In this document: positions 28,597 through 37,347 of the stretch, in pieces
Layout: the number at the start of each line of letters is the position of its first letter
Numbering within the stretch: the first letter of the stretch is position 1
Made by a program: the position numbers and the translations under genes
Source: a virus
IMG/VR virus record: IMGVR_UViG_3300010166_000001
Span: 1 to 39,251 of that record
Direction: 5' to 3' (one strand)
DNA length: 39,251 nt
Notes under the pieces: model-generated
What the model was told of the DNA's origin: nothing
Seen by the model: only the letters and a program-made list of their open reading frames with translations
The model's database searches: none

Positions 28597-30561
28597 ATGC
28601 CCACAAATTTCGACATAGTTTCGGATTTTACGCAAGACTATAACCGCGCATACATGCTTCTAAACACATATTACGCAGAAGCATATCGTGACGTTGGGTT
28701 CTACTTGGGCAATCAGTGGAGCCTAGAACAAATGAAGTACTTGAATGAAGAACGAAGAAACGCGTTTACATTCAACAAATCCCGCAAGACTATCAACATG
28801 GTCAGCGGATATCTCAGCGCTAATCAACAGCAAAGCATCGTCGTCCATAGAGAAAACTCTAATCCAGAGACCGCAGATCAACTAACAGAATTGCTTCATA
28901 CGCAGATGGCGCCGAAAGGTTACAAAGCGATGCAGAGAGCCAAGCACAATAGTCTTGTGTCTGGTGTGTCGTGGATATCGCCGTGGGTCGACTATAGAAG
29001 CGATTACGTGAATGGAAGAATCGAATATCACCTAGATAACTGGAACGATGTGATCTGGGACCCATTCAGCACACGCATGGACTTGGAGGACTGCACATTT
29101 GTGGCTCGTAGGAAGTACCTCAGTAAGGATGTGATTAAGTCTTTAGTTCCTGGTTGCGAAAAAGAAGTCGACGCAATGGGATATGGAAACCGTGATGAGA
29201 AATTTACTTATGAACCGTACTCAAGACAATGGGGACTTCAAGAGCTCCTTGCATACAACGAATATTGGAAGCAGCGATATAAGAAAGGCTGGGTACTTGT
29301 GGATAAGGCCACAGGGGAACAGAAGCCTTGGAAGGGAGACAAAAAGCGCCTGGATATGTTACAGCGATTCTTTCCAAACCTTGCAGTCATTGAAGGTTAC
29401 TACAAGACAGTCGAGTATAACATCATTGTTGAGAACCGCCTGCTTTATAGCGGAGAAGATCCCTGGGGCATTGGCGAGTACCCTTTTGTGCCGTACTACT
29501 GCGTATTTGACCCCTCATACGACCTCTTCCAGTGGAAAATCCAGGGCCTCCAGAGACTGCTTCGAGATTCAAACGAAGAGTACAATATGCGGAAGAGTAA
29601 GCTACTCGATATTATGGACAGTCAGATTGGGTCCGGATGGAAAGCTAAGTCCGGCGCGGTATCAAACCCAAAAGCATTGTTCCAAACTGGGCAGGGAAAA
29701 GTTGTTTTCTTCAACCCAGGATTCGAGATTACAGACGCCGAGCGCATAGATCCTCCTTCAATTCCAGAGAGTTTATTTGCGCTGCAAGAGTCATTCGATG
29801 CTGACATTAAAGACTTCGTAGACCTGGGCGCTCTCGGTAACGACCAAACAGACCGAATGAGCGCAATGCTGTTCAAAATGAAAACCTCTATGGCGATCAT
29901 GCAGCTCGGCCCAATCATGGACAACTTCAAAGAGGCCGACTACTTAATTAGTAAGAAAGTTCTCAAGATGATTCAAAAGTTCACGCCGGAAAAAGTTCAG
30001 CGATTGATTAAACAACAACCGACGCCTGAGTTTTACAACAACACATTTCTTGAGTACGACATTGATTTCGCAGAGATGCCAATGACCGACTACCAGAAGC
30101 AGTCAGCATTTATGCAAGCATGGACAATGAAGGCAGGCGGTGTAGATGTACCAGACGAACTTCTTTGGGAGATGTCTCCTTACCCTATCAGCAAAAAAGG
30201 GCGTGAACTTATTCAACAAAGAGCAGAAGCAGCACAGGCGGCTCAGCAGCAAGAAATGCAAGACAAGAAGCAAGTCAACGAGCTTCTCCAGGCGAAGGCA
30301 TTTACCGATGTTGCTCTGGGAGAGGAGCGGCTTAGCAGAATTAAATACGATGCAGCGCTTAGCGAAGAGAGACTGGCGGCTGCCCAAGAAGAGCGCTCTA
30401 GAAGCGTTCTTAATGAAGTGCGAGCGGCTAAAGAGATGGATGAGATTGATATTAACAACGCCTCTAAGGTTCTTGAGATGATTCGAGGTATTGAAGAAGA
30501 ACACAGACTTGCAGCAGCAGATACCGTGGTTCCTCAGCCGGCAGTTACAGGGGTTAATTAG
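28597..30561 (+). CDS. portal protein (P22-like), 654 aa
   Basis: ATG follows AGGAG. The first 120 residues (NFDIVSDFTQDYNRAYMLLN, FYLGNQWSLEQ, FTFNKSRKTINMVSGYLSAN) match the P22-type portal family: an N-terminal helix pair, GNQW and the n.i...v..v.G......... pattern. Residues ~530-654 form a long helical Gln/Glu/Ala-rich barrel-like tail. The portal is the dodecameric ring through which DNA is pumped and to which the tail adaptor binds. Its GTG-started neighbour overlaps the stop. Confidence 0.85.
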   Translation: MPTNFDIVSDFTQDYNRAYMLLNTYYAEAYRDVGFYLGNQWSLEQMKYLNEERRNAFTFNKSRKTINMVSGYLSANQQQSIVVHRENSNPETADQLTELLHTQMAPKGYKAMQRAKHNSLVSGVSWISPWVDYRSDYVNGRIEYHLDNWNDVIWDPFSTRMDLEDCTFVARRKYLSKDVIKSLVPGCEKEVDAMGYGNRDEKFTYEPYSRQWGLQELLAYNEYWKQRYKKGWVLVDKATGEQKPWKGDKKRLDMLQRFFPNLAVIEGYYKTVEYNIIVENRLLYSGEDPWGIGEYPFVPYYCVFDPSYDLFQWKIQGLQRLLRDSNEEYNMRKSKLLDIMDSQIGSGWKAKSGAVSNPKALFQTGQGKVVFFNPGFEITDAERIDPPSIPESLFALQESFDADIKDFVDLGALGNDQTDRMSAMLFKMKTSMAIMQLGPIMDNFKEADYLISKKVLKMIQKFTPEKVQRLIKQQPTPEFYNNTFLEYDIDFAEMPMTDYQKQSAFMQAWTMKAGGVDVPDELLWEMSPYPISKKGRELIQQRAEAAQAAQQQEMQDKKQVNELLQAKAFTDVALGEERLSRIKYDAALSEERLAAAQEERSRSVLNEVRAAKEMDEIDINNASKVLEMIRGIEEEHRLAAADTVVPQPAVTGVN

Positions 30562-30755
30562 TGAATAACAGGAAGAATTATTGGAAGGACTTGCCACAGA
30601 AACCACAGAGCGAAAGATGGTTCGACCTATGTTTTCTTGATTTGGGAGAAAAAATTGTTATAGGTTGGTGGACAGGGTGCTCATGGGATGGAATTAGGTA
30701 CAAGGGCGAAGAAGTTAAACGATGGAAGTTTTCGGGGCAAATGAATGAACAATGA
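30561..30755 (+). CDS. small hypothetical protein, 64 aa
   Basis: GTG at 30561 overlaps the portal stop (TAGTG). Product MNNRKNYWKDLPQKPQSERW then FDLCFLDLGEKIVIGWWTGC is aromatic-rich with three Cys or Trp-dense spots and no membrane helix. First of a run of small genes between portal and scaffold. Function unknown. Confidence 0.55.
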   Translation: MNNRKNYWKDLPQKPQSERWFDLCFLDLGEKIVIGWWTGCSWDGIRYKGEEVKRWKFSGQMNEQ

Positions 30756-30990
30756 TGGCTGGGGTTTCCTGGGTGCAGGAGCAAGTGATAACCGAATAGC
30801 TGGGGAAGACCTTCAACATAACAGACAGGCCCGCACAGCGGACGAAAACCCAACTGGCGACCAAAGAATGGTTAGACAGTCAGCACAAGGCGGCGGTCCA
30901 ATGAAAGAAGCTTTAGATGCAGAGCTTGCAAGACACAAAGAATCGAGAGCGACTCGTTTAGAGCATTTAGAAAAGCATTATAAGAGGTAG
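30745..30990 (+). CDS. small hypothetical protein, 81 aa
   Basis: ATG at 30745 overlaps the previous gene by 11 bases. The product MNNDGWGFLGAGASDNRIAG is Gly/Asn-rich at the start and helical and charged at the end (KEALDAELARHKESRATRLE). It is one of the polar, disordered-looking proteins of this cluster. Function unknown. Confidence 0.5.
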   Translation: MNNDGWGFLGAGASDNRIAGEDLQHNRQARTADENPTGDQRMVRQSAQGGGPMKEALDAELARHKESRATRLEHLEKHYKR

Positions 30991-30992
30991 TT

Positions 30993-31325
30993 ATGAGAGA
31001 TCAAAGATGGCCTGGAGATTACCAAACAATTTCGCAGGAGTTTGCTTCTTCAAAAGCACAAGAACAAGCGGGCATGAATGCAGCTAACGAAAGTCATTTG
31101 AATGATCCTGCTTCACTGGGAAATGTCTATGGTTTCGATAGATACCAACGAGGTGAAATGGATAAGAGTTGGTCGAATCAACTCGATACAGTTGGAATGC
31201 AGCCTCATACAAGAGAGTACTTAGAGCAAGAGATGAACTGCATGCGAAGTGAGAGAAAATTCGAGATGATTGCAGGACAGTTGATTGACTACACAGACGG
31301 CATTCAGTTTAGCGGAAGACCATGA
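30993..31325 (+). CDS. small hypothetical protein, 110 aa
   Basis: ATG at 30993, two bases after the previous stop, with AGAGGTAGTT as ribosome-binding site. Product MRDQRWPGDYQTISQEFASS is polar, Gln/Asn/Glu-rich and helical near the end (EYLEQEMNCMRSERKFEMIA). Its stop overlaps the next ATG. Function unknown. Confidence 0.55.
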   Translation: MRDQRWPGDYQTISQEFASSKAQEQAGMNAANESHLNDPASLGNVYGFDRYQRGEMDKSWSNQLDTVGMQPHTREYLEQEMNCMRSERKFEMIAGQLIDYTDGIQFSGRP

Positions 31326-31534
31326 CAGCTAGCATGTTCCAGGGTGAAGGACAGAATATGAGCGCAGTGGGAAAAGAGATGAAGACAAGACTAGCTGGAC
31401 CTGTGCACGCATTGAAGCAAGGAAGCGAAGGAACGATGTCTGACCTACAGTTTATGCAGCAGAACGAAAGAAAACAGCATGAGCAAAATTACATTTATGA
31501 GCACGGACACAACGATCACGGGATGGGACAATGA
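31322..31534 (+). CDS. small hypothetical protein, 70 aa
   Basis: ATG at 31322 overlaps the previous stop (ATGA). Product MTASMFQGEGQNMSAVGKEM is Met/Gln-rich and ends in a His-rich tail (YEHGHNDHGMGQ). Function unknown; the His tail may bind metal. Confidence 0.5.
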   Translation: MTASMFQGEGQNMSAVGKEMKTRLAGPVHALKQGSEGTMSDLQFMQQNERKQHEQNYIYEHGHNDHGMGQ

Positions 31535-31857
31535 AAGGCAATGCTCCGATGAACACGCTGAAGCCTCAGCCGGGACAGACGAACAGTTACAATCCGGAGT
31601 GCCATCCGTTGCCAGGGGATTGGGCGCAGGAGCAACTAAATGGTTCGGGACAACACTATGGCTCAGAGAAGAAGTCGTCTACATCGGGCCAGAATGAAAT
31701 ACAGAGAGCCCTAGCATCGGAAAGAGCACAACATGAGTACTGGGAAGAGTGGCAAGGGGTGAGACCAGGGAAAGCAGTTTATGAAAACCCAAGAGAGCTA
31801 CAAAACACGCTTCTCCCGAGCGCCAAGTACGGAACTGAGGGAAGAGGATATGGCTAG
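31531..31857 (+). CDS. small hypothetical protein, 108 aa
   Basis: ATG at 31531 overlaps the previous stop (ATGA). Product MKGNAPMNTLKPQPGQTNSY is Pro/Gln/Asn/Ser-rich and mostly disordered-looking, with a helical stretch EIQRALASERAQHEYWEEW. Function unknown. It overlaps the next gene by 8 bases. Confidence 0.5.
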   Translation: MKGNAPMNTLKPQPGQTNSYNPECHPLPGDWAQEQLNGSGQHYGSEKKSSTSGQNEIQRALASERAQHEYWEEWQGVRPGKAVYENPRELQNTLLPSAKYGTEGRGYG

Positions 31858-32053
31858 GCGGCATCAATGCCCCGATTGGGATTACATGGTGATTGAGCCA
31901 AAAGATCCTGAATTTGAATGTTGCACGTGTTACGAGGATGAGATGGAAAAGAAGACAGCATTACAAAAAGCTCGCAGCGCTCTAAAGAAAGCAGAGCATG
32001 TGAATACCCCTCTAAGTATTAAGAGGAAATTAAAAAAGGAGAAAAAATCATGA
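31850..32053 (+). CDS. small Cys-containing protein, 67 aa
   Basis: ATG at 31850 follows GAGGAAGAGG; upstream in-frame starts overlap the previous gene. Product MARRHQCPDWDYMVIEPKDP then EFECCTCYEDEMEKK carries four cysteines (C, CC.C), possibly one metal site, and a very basic C-terminus. I recall CPDWDYM.I.P..PE...C.C as a recurrent small phage protein pattern. Function unknown. Confidence 0.55.
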   Translation: MARRHQCPDWDYMVIEPKDPEFECCTCYEDEMEKKTALQKARSALKKAEHVNTPLSIKRKLKKEKKS

Positions 32054-32295
32054 GAGAGAATCCTTCAGGAAGACAAGGTGGATTCGAGAGCATGGAGCAC
32101 AATAACGAGCGTCAGCCAATGGTTAGTCACCAATCAGAGACTACACCAGAATCTGTTGCGAAAGATTGGCAAGCCGGTGTTTTCGAGATGAAAGCAGAAG
32201 CAATGGACGAAGCTTACGGCATGGCGGGTAAACGCGATGTTGAAAAAGACTTCGGTAAAGCGCATTCACAATTCAGAGAGTACAACTGGGCATAG
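32050..32295 (+). CDS. small hypothetical protein, 81 aa
   Basis: ATG at 32050 overlaps the previous stop (ATGA). Product MRENPSGRQGGFESMEHNNE is polar, with a helical second half (EMKAEAMDEAYGMAGKRDVE). Function unknown; one more of the small polar genes between portal and scaffold. Confidence 0.5.
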   Translation: MRENPSGRQGGFESMEHNNERQPMVSHQSETTPESVAKDWQAGVFEMKAEAMDEAYGMAGKRDVEKDFGKAHSQFREYNWA

Positions 32296-32297
32296 AT

Positions 32298-32708
32298 ATG
32301 GAAACAACACTTGTAGGACAAAAACGAAACTCAAACATGCAAGAGATGGGCGAGACGAGAGAGCCGATGGCAAGAGATTGCTGGTCGGACGCGAATCGTT
32401 TAGCTGAGATGTACGCAAAGTCGCTTAAACATGACTTTTGGGTGCTCTACGCTGCTAAGCCTCATGCAACTCAGTCCAATGCGATTGTCGCCGGCTGGGA
32501 AGTGATAGCAAGGCGGCCGCCTCAAGCAATGGTTGGCGTGATTGTCTTTAAGTGGGACCACAAGGAAAAGAGACTAAAGGTAGAACCAGACTTGAGCCTG
32601 CCATACGACGTGCCATTAAGTGATACGGAGCTGTCAGTGCATAAAGGTGATTTTATACAAACAGTCGAACAAGCAGCCAAGAAATCGGGATCGATCCTAT
32701 TGGCATGA
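32298..32708 (+). CDS. hypothetical protein with a compact alpha/beta core, 136 aa
   Basis: ATG at 32298. Unlike its neighbours it looks folded: SDANRLAEMYAKSLKHDFWV, LYAAKPHATQSNAIVAGWEV and PPQAMVGVIVFKWDHKEKRL. A short beta/alpha domain is likely. Its stop overlaps the next ATG. Function unknown. Confidence 0.55.
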   Translation: METTLVGQKRNSNMQEMGETREPMARDCWSDANRLAEMYAKSLKHDFWVLYAAKPHATQSNAIVAGWEVIARRPPQAMVGVIVFKWDHKEKRLKVEPDLSLPYDVPLSDTELSVHKGDFIQTVEQAAKKSGSILLA

Positions 32709-32866
32709 CAAAGAAGAAATATATGAAAACATCACCGAATCATTGCAGCAATAAAATCTGTAGGAATCGGAAGTTTTGCATGTGTGAGATTCGCGGGCAT
32801 CGGAAATGGATGTCTTTAAAGTATTACTCACCTACCACGTGTAGCATGAGTTTGGGGTTCGTGTAA
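32705..32866 (+). CDS. tiny Cys-rich basic protein, 53 aa
   Basis: ATG at 32705 overlaps the previous stop (ATGA). Product MTKKKYMKTSPNHCSNKICR then NRKFCMCEIRGHRKWMSLKY has five cysteines in its first 45 residues and is strongly basic, consistent with a small zinc-binding nucleic-acid protein. Last gene before the scaffold unit. Confidence 0.5.
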   Translation: MTKKKYMKTSPNHCSNKICRNRKFCMCEIRGHRKWMSLKYYSPTTCSMSLGFV

Positions 32867-32911
32867 CAAGCGATACCCTCTAAGGTTCTTCAAAAAAAAA
32901 TTTGTCTAAGG

Positions 32912-32932
32912 TGACAAGTCTTTTTTTGAAAA
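32912..32932 (+). promoter_or_regulatory. late-gene motif, copy 4
   Basis: TGACAAGTC, six T, TGAAAA. The scaffold ATG is 68 bases from the motif start, farther than in the other copies, so a longer leader is expected here. It probably boosts expression of scaffold and capsid genes. Confidence 0.6.
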
Positions 32933-32979
32933 ATAGGCGTGATAAAAACGATCTGTCGCCGAGATCATAAAGGAACCAA

Positions 32980-33732
32980 ATGGATTTAGATATGTCAAGA
33001 CCAGGGGGTGAGTTGTTCCCTGAGTCCGCAGCACCAAGTAATTACAACTCATATTCAGACGTAAATGTGGATCAGGTCGTCGATGATCCTTTAAATACGG
33101 GCGTAAATCAGCCAGACGTCGCCGGTCAGGTGCAATTGTCCGATAAGGAGATGAACTTTCGGGCATTACGTGATGAAGCATCCAAGTTGAAGGAAGAGGC
33201 GAGTTATTGGAAAGGACAAGCAGAAGCTTACTCGAAAATACCTACTCGTCAACCAGAGCAACCGCAAGAAACTCAACAAGACGCTTATGCAGCGCTTGAT
33301 TGGGATGACTCGCGCGACGTTAGGAAGGCCTTTGAAGCAGTTAGACAAGAGAACCAGAGCCTCAGACATGAGATGAAGGATGCTCTTACTGCGATGGAGA
33401 CTAAGACTACACGCCAAGACTGGAACAACATGGTCACTCAGCACGTGCCGCAACTAACTAGTAAAAACCCGATATTTGCCGAGATGATCCAGAAAGTATC
33501 AAATCCATATGAAGCGGCTTACTTGTTAGCGGAACTTAATGCAAAAGCTTCGCAACCTGCGCCAGAAAATTATTCACATAACAATGGGCAAAGAGCGATT
33601 ACCAATGCACAGAAGCCACAAACACTAGCAAGTGTCGGTGGTCAAGGGCAATTAAGTGCTGCTGACTATTACGCAAGCATGTCCGACGAGGATTTCATGA
33701 AAATAGCTGGGAGAAATCTGGCGAATATCTAA
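32980..33732 (+). CDS. capsid scaffold protein, 250 aa
   Basis: ATG follows AAGGAACC. The protein is acidic, Gln/Glu/Asn-rich and helical, with coiled-coil segments (ALRDEASKLKEEASYWKGQA, AFEAVRQENQSLRHEMKDAL). The C-terminus holds a short basic/aromatic element (SAADYYASMSDEDFMKIAGR). Direct placement before the major capsid gene and composition are typical for podovirus scaffolds, which guide assembly and then leave. Confidence 0.7.
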   Translation: MDLDMSRPGGELFPESAAPSNYNSYSDVNVDQVVDDPLNTGVNQPDVAGQVQLSDKEMNFRALRDEASKLKEEASYWKGQAEAYSKIPTRQPEQPQETQQDAYAALDWDDSRDVRKAFEAVRQENQSLRHEMKDALTAMETKTTRQDWNNMVTQHVPQLTSKNPIFAEMIQKVSNPYEAAYLLAELNAKASQPAPENYSHNNGQRAITNAQKPQTLASVGGQGQLSAADYYASMSDEDFMKIAGRNLANI

Positions 33733-33748
33733 CCGAAAAGGTTGATAT

Positions 33749-34693
33749 ATGCCAATTACAACAACTGCTCAAGTACCACCAGAAGTGCGGACTTATTTTG
33801 ACCGCCTTCTTTTGACTTTAGCGAGACCTTATTATATTTACGACATGTTCGCTCAGAAGAGAACAATCCCTCTTAATTCTGGCGACCAGATGATCTTTAG
33901 ACGTTACGCGACTCTTTCAGCTGCGACTGTACCCATCCAAGACGGTACAACTCCTCCAGGCGACTCATTAGCGGTAACCGACTTCTCGACTGAAATTAAG
34001 TGGTACGGAAACTTCGTCACAATTACTGACCAAGTGCAGTTCACTGTTCAGGATAGAGTACTTAATGAAGCAACAAGAGTGCTCTCATTACAGCTAGGAT
34101 TGACTATTGATACGATTATCAGGAATATGATGGTCGCAACAGCCTCTAGCATATCTGCAAGTAATGGTATTAACGGAAACACACCTACAGAGATAACTAC
34201 AGCGGACATTAAGAATGCAGTACGTGCTCTTCGCTTGGGTAATGCTCGCTTAATGACTAAGCCAATCCCTGGTGAAAATCGTTTTGCAACATCACCTGTA
34301 AGAAGCTCCTACTGGGGATTCATGGACGTAACACTCCAACCCGACTTAGAAGCTTGCGCAGACTTCTTATCAGCAGCTAACTATCCAAATCCAATGGATG
34401 CCTTAGAAGCTGAATGGGGTTCAACAAACAACGTTCGATGGCTTTTGAGCACTAACGGTTATTCCACAAGTGCATCACCACCAGTTTGGAACAGCATCAT
34501 CCTAGGTCAAGAGGCTTATGGGGTTGTGAAGCTTGGTTCTAAAGAAGCTGAGTTTATTGTTAAGCCATTAGGTTCTAGTGGTACTAGCGATCCTTTAAAC
34601 CAAAGAGGCTCAGTAGGTTACAAGTATCCATTTGCAACACGCCTCCTTAATGACAATTGGATCACGCGTCTGTTGTCAACACAAAGATTATAA
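33749..34693 (+). CDS. major capsid protein (N4-gp56 family type), 314 aa
   Basis: The protein begins MPITTTAQVPPEVRTYFDRL, then LLTLARPYYIYDMFAQKRTI and PLNSGDQMIFRRYATLSAAT, the pattern of the N4-gp56 major capsid family (..t.a......y......a.p......f....p.p......v.frr...). Later TKWYG.fv.itDqv and the ending GYKYPFATRLLNDNWITRLL also fit. This family has the HK97 fold. Gene order scaffold-capsid supports the call. Conditions downstream (GroES gene) may help its folding. Confidence 0.82.
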   Translation: MPITTTAQVPPEVRTYFDRLLLTLARPYYIYDMFAQKRTIPLNSGDQMIFRRYATLSAATVPIQDGTTPPGDSLAVTDFSTEIKWYGNFVTITDQVQFTVQDRVLNEATRVLSLQLGLTIDTIIRNMMVATASSISASNGINGNTPTEITTADIKNAVRALRLGNARLMTKPIPGENRFATSPVRSSYWGFMDVTLQPDLEACADFLSAANYPNPMDALEAEWGSTNNVRWLLSTNGYSTSASPPVWNSIILGQEAYGVVKLGSKEAEFIVKPLGSSGTSDPLNQRGSVGYKYPFATRLLNDNWITRLLSTQRL

Positions 34694-34710
34694 CAATTAG
34701 GAGGTAACAA

Positions 34711-35358
34711 ATGGGACAATATAGAAGGGGAACGTTTACTTCTCCAAGCACCGCCGCCGCACAGACTATCAACTTAGGTTTCGTGCCAAGCTCATTTACT
34801 TTGACAAACTATACCGGCTATTCAACTGACACAGTAGTTAGCCAAGCTAAGTTTTTCAGAGGAATGCCTACAGCATCTGCATTGATTCAAACTGTGAATG
34901 GTTCAGACATTCCGGTTCAGACAATCCTAGCTTCTAACGGATTCACAACCTTTAGCACCGGAGCTGCTTATGATGCAACTCAGGCAACAATCTCAAACGC
35001 TACAAAGGCCAATCCTTGCGTAATCACTGCCACATCACACGGTTTTGCTACTGGCGACACTGTGACGATCAGCGGTGTTGTAGGCATGGTACAGCTCAAT
35101 CAGAATCGCTACATCATCACAGTGATTGACGCGAACTCATTTAGCTTAAGCGACCTGTTTGGCAACTCACTTGATTCAACAGCATATAGCACCTACACAT
35201 CGGGCGGTATCGCTAACAAGATCTCAACAGACGAAACACCTCCTGGACTCACAGAGGATGAAGGCGCGGCAGGAATTATCCTGGGAACTAGCTTGTTCCG
35301 TAACAACGCCGATGTTTTCTACTGGGAAGCTTGGTTTGAGACACCCACTGGTTGGTAA
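34711..35358 (+). CDS. putative head decoration/virion protein with an FCCH-like domain, 215 aa
   Basis: ATG at 34711 follows AGGAGG. Residues ~90-165 contain ATISNATKANPCVITATSHG, FATGDTVTISGVVGM and YIITVIDANSFSL, the beta module often annotated in phage virion proteins as similar to the E1-enzyme FCCH domain. The flanks are beta-rich and Thr/Ser-rich. Position right after the capsid gene suggests a head decoration or adaptor-side virion protein. Confidence 0.55.
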   Translation: MGQYRRGTFTSPSTAAAQTINLGFVPSSFTLTNYTGYSTDTVVSQAKFFRGMPTASALIQTVNGSDIPVQTILASNGFTTFSTGAAYDATQATISNATKANPCVITATSHGFATGDTVTISGVVGMVQLNQNRYIITVIDANSFSLSDLFGNSLDSTAYSTYTSGGIANKISTDETPPGLTEDEGAAGIILGTSLFRNNADVFYWEAWFETPTGW

Positions 35359-35366
35359 TCAACACT

Positions 35367-35391
35367 CGGGGAGGGGACATACCTCTCCTCG
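35367..35391 (+). promoter_or_regulatory. 10-bp RNA hairpin between virion genes
   Basis: Arms 35367-35376 and 35382-35391 pair at ten positions (two G-U) around the loop ACATA. No T-run follows directly. It may stabilise or attenuate the capsid-region transcript. Confidence 0.45.
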
Positions 35392-35417
35392 AAGATAAAT
35401 TTTAACGGAGAACATTA

Positions 35418-35819
35418 ATGGTAATAGCAACAAGAAGAAGACCCGAAAGAAAGGTTCCAGTAGAAAAACTTCAAGAAGAACATCTATCAGGTCCAGCAGA
35501 TGAGCCGATTGAGCAAATCAGAGAGGAACTTCAAGAAGGTAAAATAGTAATAGTGAACGAAATGCCAAGAGTTGAAAGCGTCACATTTCGCAATCAAAGA
35601 GATCCTGGTCACGTACTTGAATTTCACTACTCAAGCAAGTCGCACCCCTTTAAGCAGTACAAACTCATTGACGGACAAAAATACGATTTACCGCATGAGG
35701 TTATCAAGAATCTAGAGTCATGTAGAGAAAACATCGAGAAATACCGCAGAAACTCTGAGGGTATTCCAGAAATCTACATCGCTGGATACAAAACTCATTT
35801 CGTTTGTGAGAGGGCATAA
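35418..35819 (+). CDS. hypothetical virion/connector-region protein, 133 aa
   Basis: ATG follows CGGAGAAC. The N-terminus is disordered and charged (MVIATRRRPERKVPVEKLQE). The C-terminal 80 residues look folded: SVTFRNQRDPGHVLEFHYSS, FKQYKLIDGQKYDLPHEVIK and EIYIAGYKTHFVCERA. Gene order between capsid and adaptor suggests a connector or minor head protein. No named family recognised. Confidence 0.5.
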   Translation: MVIATRRRPERKVPVEKLQEEHLSGPADEPIEQIREELQEGKIVIVNEMPRVESVTFRNQRDPGHVLEFHYSSKSHPFKQYKLIDGQKYDLPHEVIKNLESCRENIEKYRRNSEGIPEIYIAGYKTHFVCERA

Positions 35820-35821
35820 TC

Positions 35822-36739
35822 ATGGCTCTTGGATGGAGTGCAGCAGACATTGAATCAAAAATTAGAGCGACCACTGGACGACCTGATGCAACGATGATGT
35901 CTAGCGCTACCATTTATGATTATATGAACAAGGTCTATCAATATGTGTTGCCAAAGGAGCTTAAAATCTCTTGGGGCTACACGTATTACAAGTTCTTTAC
36001 TCAGCCCAATGTTGATCAATATGCGGGGCCAACTACTCAGTTTCAGACGCTAAATCCCCAAGTCTGGTGTGATGGATTTCCAATAGAATGGTACCTCTCT
36101 CCGGACTTGTTTTATCAAGACTGGCCGCAGCAAGAAAATAAGCAAGTCGTTGCAACTGGAGACGGCGCAACTGATTCCTTTTCTTTCAATGTTTCTGCAT
36201 TTCCAATATTAGAGGGGAGTTTATATGTCACAGATGGTTCCGAAGTTGCCCAAGACAACGGAAATGGAGGCTTTATTGCTCCTGCTACTGGCACTATTAA
36301 TTACATTACAGGGGCTGTTAGTGTAACTTTTGATGATCCTCCAGCCGCTAATGCCAACATATCTGTTACCTCACAAACATATATGCCTAATAGGCCGCAA
36401 TCGATTCTTTACTTCAAAAGCGGTCCACTAGCGAACTCTACCCCAGCAGAAAGAAACAATCAAAACTACTTTGTGCTTCGACCTGTTCCGGACAACGTCT
36501 ACCTAGTTAAGATGCAAGGGATACAGATTCCTCCTCCTTTACTGAACCCAACAGACGTTCCTTTTAGAGAAGACTTAGGCCCTTTGATTGCTTACTTAGC
36601 CTCTCTAGAGATTTTCGCAGACTTTAACCAAATGGATCAATACGAGCAAACGATGGTCCAATACAACCGATATAAAGACGTGAGCATGCAGGACACTTAT
36701 GAAGAGCTCCTGTATCAGCGCTCAGTACCAGCTTTTTAG
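35822..36739 (+). CDS. head-to-tail adaptor protein, 305 aa
   Basis: ATG at 35822, two bases after the previous stop. The N-terminal ~60 residues (WSAADIESKIRATTGRPDAT, IYDYMNKVYQYVLPKEL) form the helical bundle start of podovirus adaptors (P22 gp4 or T7 gp11-like). The middle is a beta-rich insertion, and the end FADFNQMDQYEQTMVQYNRY is helical again. It is expected to dock under the portal and receive the tail nozzle. Family call from layout and gene order. Confidence 0.6.
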   Translation: MALGWSAADIESKIRATTGRPDATMMSSATIYDYMNKVYQYVLPKELKISWGYTYYKFFTQPNVDQYAGPTTQFQTLNPQVWCDGFPIEWYLSPDLFYQDWPQQENKQVVATGDGATDSFSFNVSAFPILEGSLYVTDGSEVAQDNGNGGFIAPATGTINYITGAVSVTFDDPPAANANISVTSQTYMPNRPQSILYFKSGPLANSTPAERNNQNYFVLRPVPDNVYLVKMQGIQIPPPLLNPTDVPFREDLGPLIAYLASLEIFADFNQMDQYEQTMVQYNRYKDVSMQDTYEELLYQRSVPAF

Positions 36740-36747
36740 GAGGATAA

Positions 36748-37347
36748 ATGACATACGACAATAACGTTCCACAGGCTCAGCAAACAATTGCCTTTACGCA
36801 GCCACTTATCAACACGAACTTTGCCAAGATAGCGACTGAGCAAAGGGTGAACCATACTTGGACTGATGTCAGTGGAAGTAATGCAATTGCAAGCGAAGCA
36901 GATGGGTCTCATCAAAAACTCTCAATGCCAGCGCAAGTAACTGATATCACAGGAGCTTTACCGACAGGTATTACCGCAATTCAGTATGCAAAAAACAACG
37001 CTTTATACGCATGGAATGGAACTCTAAAGTGTCCTGTTTCCGGAATTTCACAAGATGGAATTATTACTATGACAGGATCTTATCAAACTATATTAGGACT
37101 TAATCCTATTCCAGCTAATTGCATAGGTTATGTAGTAATTTTTTCAAATATATTCGGTGGCCCAGATGCAGCTTCAGGTTTTTTTGTAAGCAGCTCTGGA
37201 GCAGGATTTAATTGGGTAAATACTAGCACTGATCCTCTTTATGGAATGACCTTTGCTTTTTCAGGGTTTAACCTCCAAGTAAAACGAACCAATACTGGCG
37301 GACCAGACCCTGCATTGCCTTACAAATTCATCTATTGGCCGATATAA
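36748..37347 (+). CDS. putative tail/fibre protein, 199 aa
   Basis: ATG follows AGGAGG. The start MTYDNNVPQAQQTIAFTQPL (then INTNFAKIATEQRVNHTW) resembles N-terminal attachment regions of phage tail fibres that bind the tail hub. The C-terminal half is beta-rich (GSYQTILGLNPIPANCIGYV, GPDAASGFFVSSSGAGF). Its stop overlaps the ATG of the next gene (TAATG). Confidence 0.55.
   Translation: MTYDNNVPQAQQTIAFTQPLINTNFAKIATEQRVNHTWTDVSGSNAIASEADGSHQKLSMPAQVTDITGALPTGITAIQYAKNNALYAWNGTLKCPVSGISQDGIITMTGSYQTILGLNPIPANCIGYVVIFSNIFGGPDAASGFFVSSSGAGFNWVNTSTDPLYGMTFAFSGFNLQVKRTNTGGPDPALPYKFIYWPI

Noticed and set aside
31479-31697. 72-codon plus frame among the small genes
   Set aside because: It overlaps two genes joined by an ATGA junction in a different frame and has no start signal of its own.
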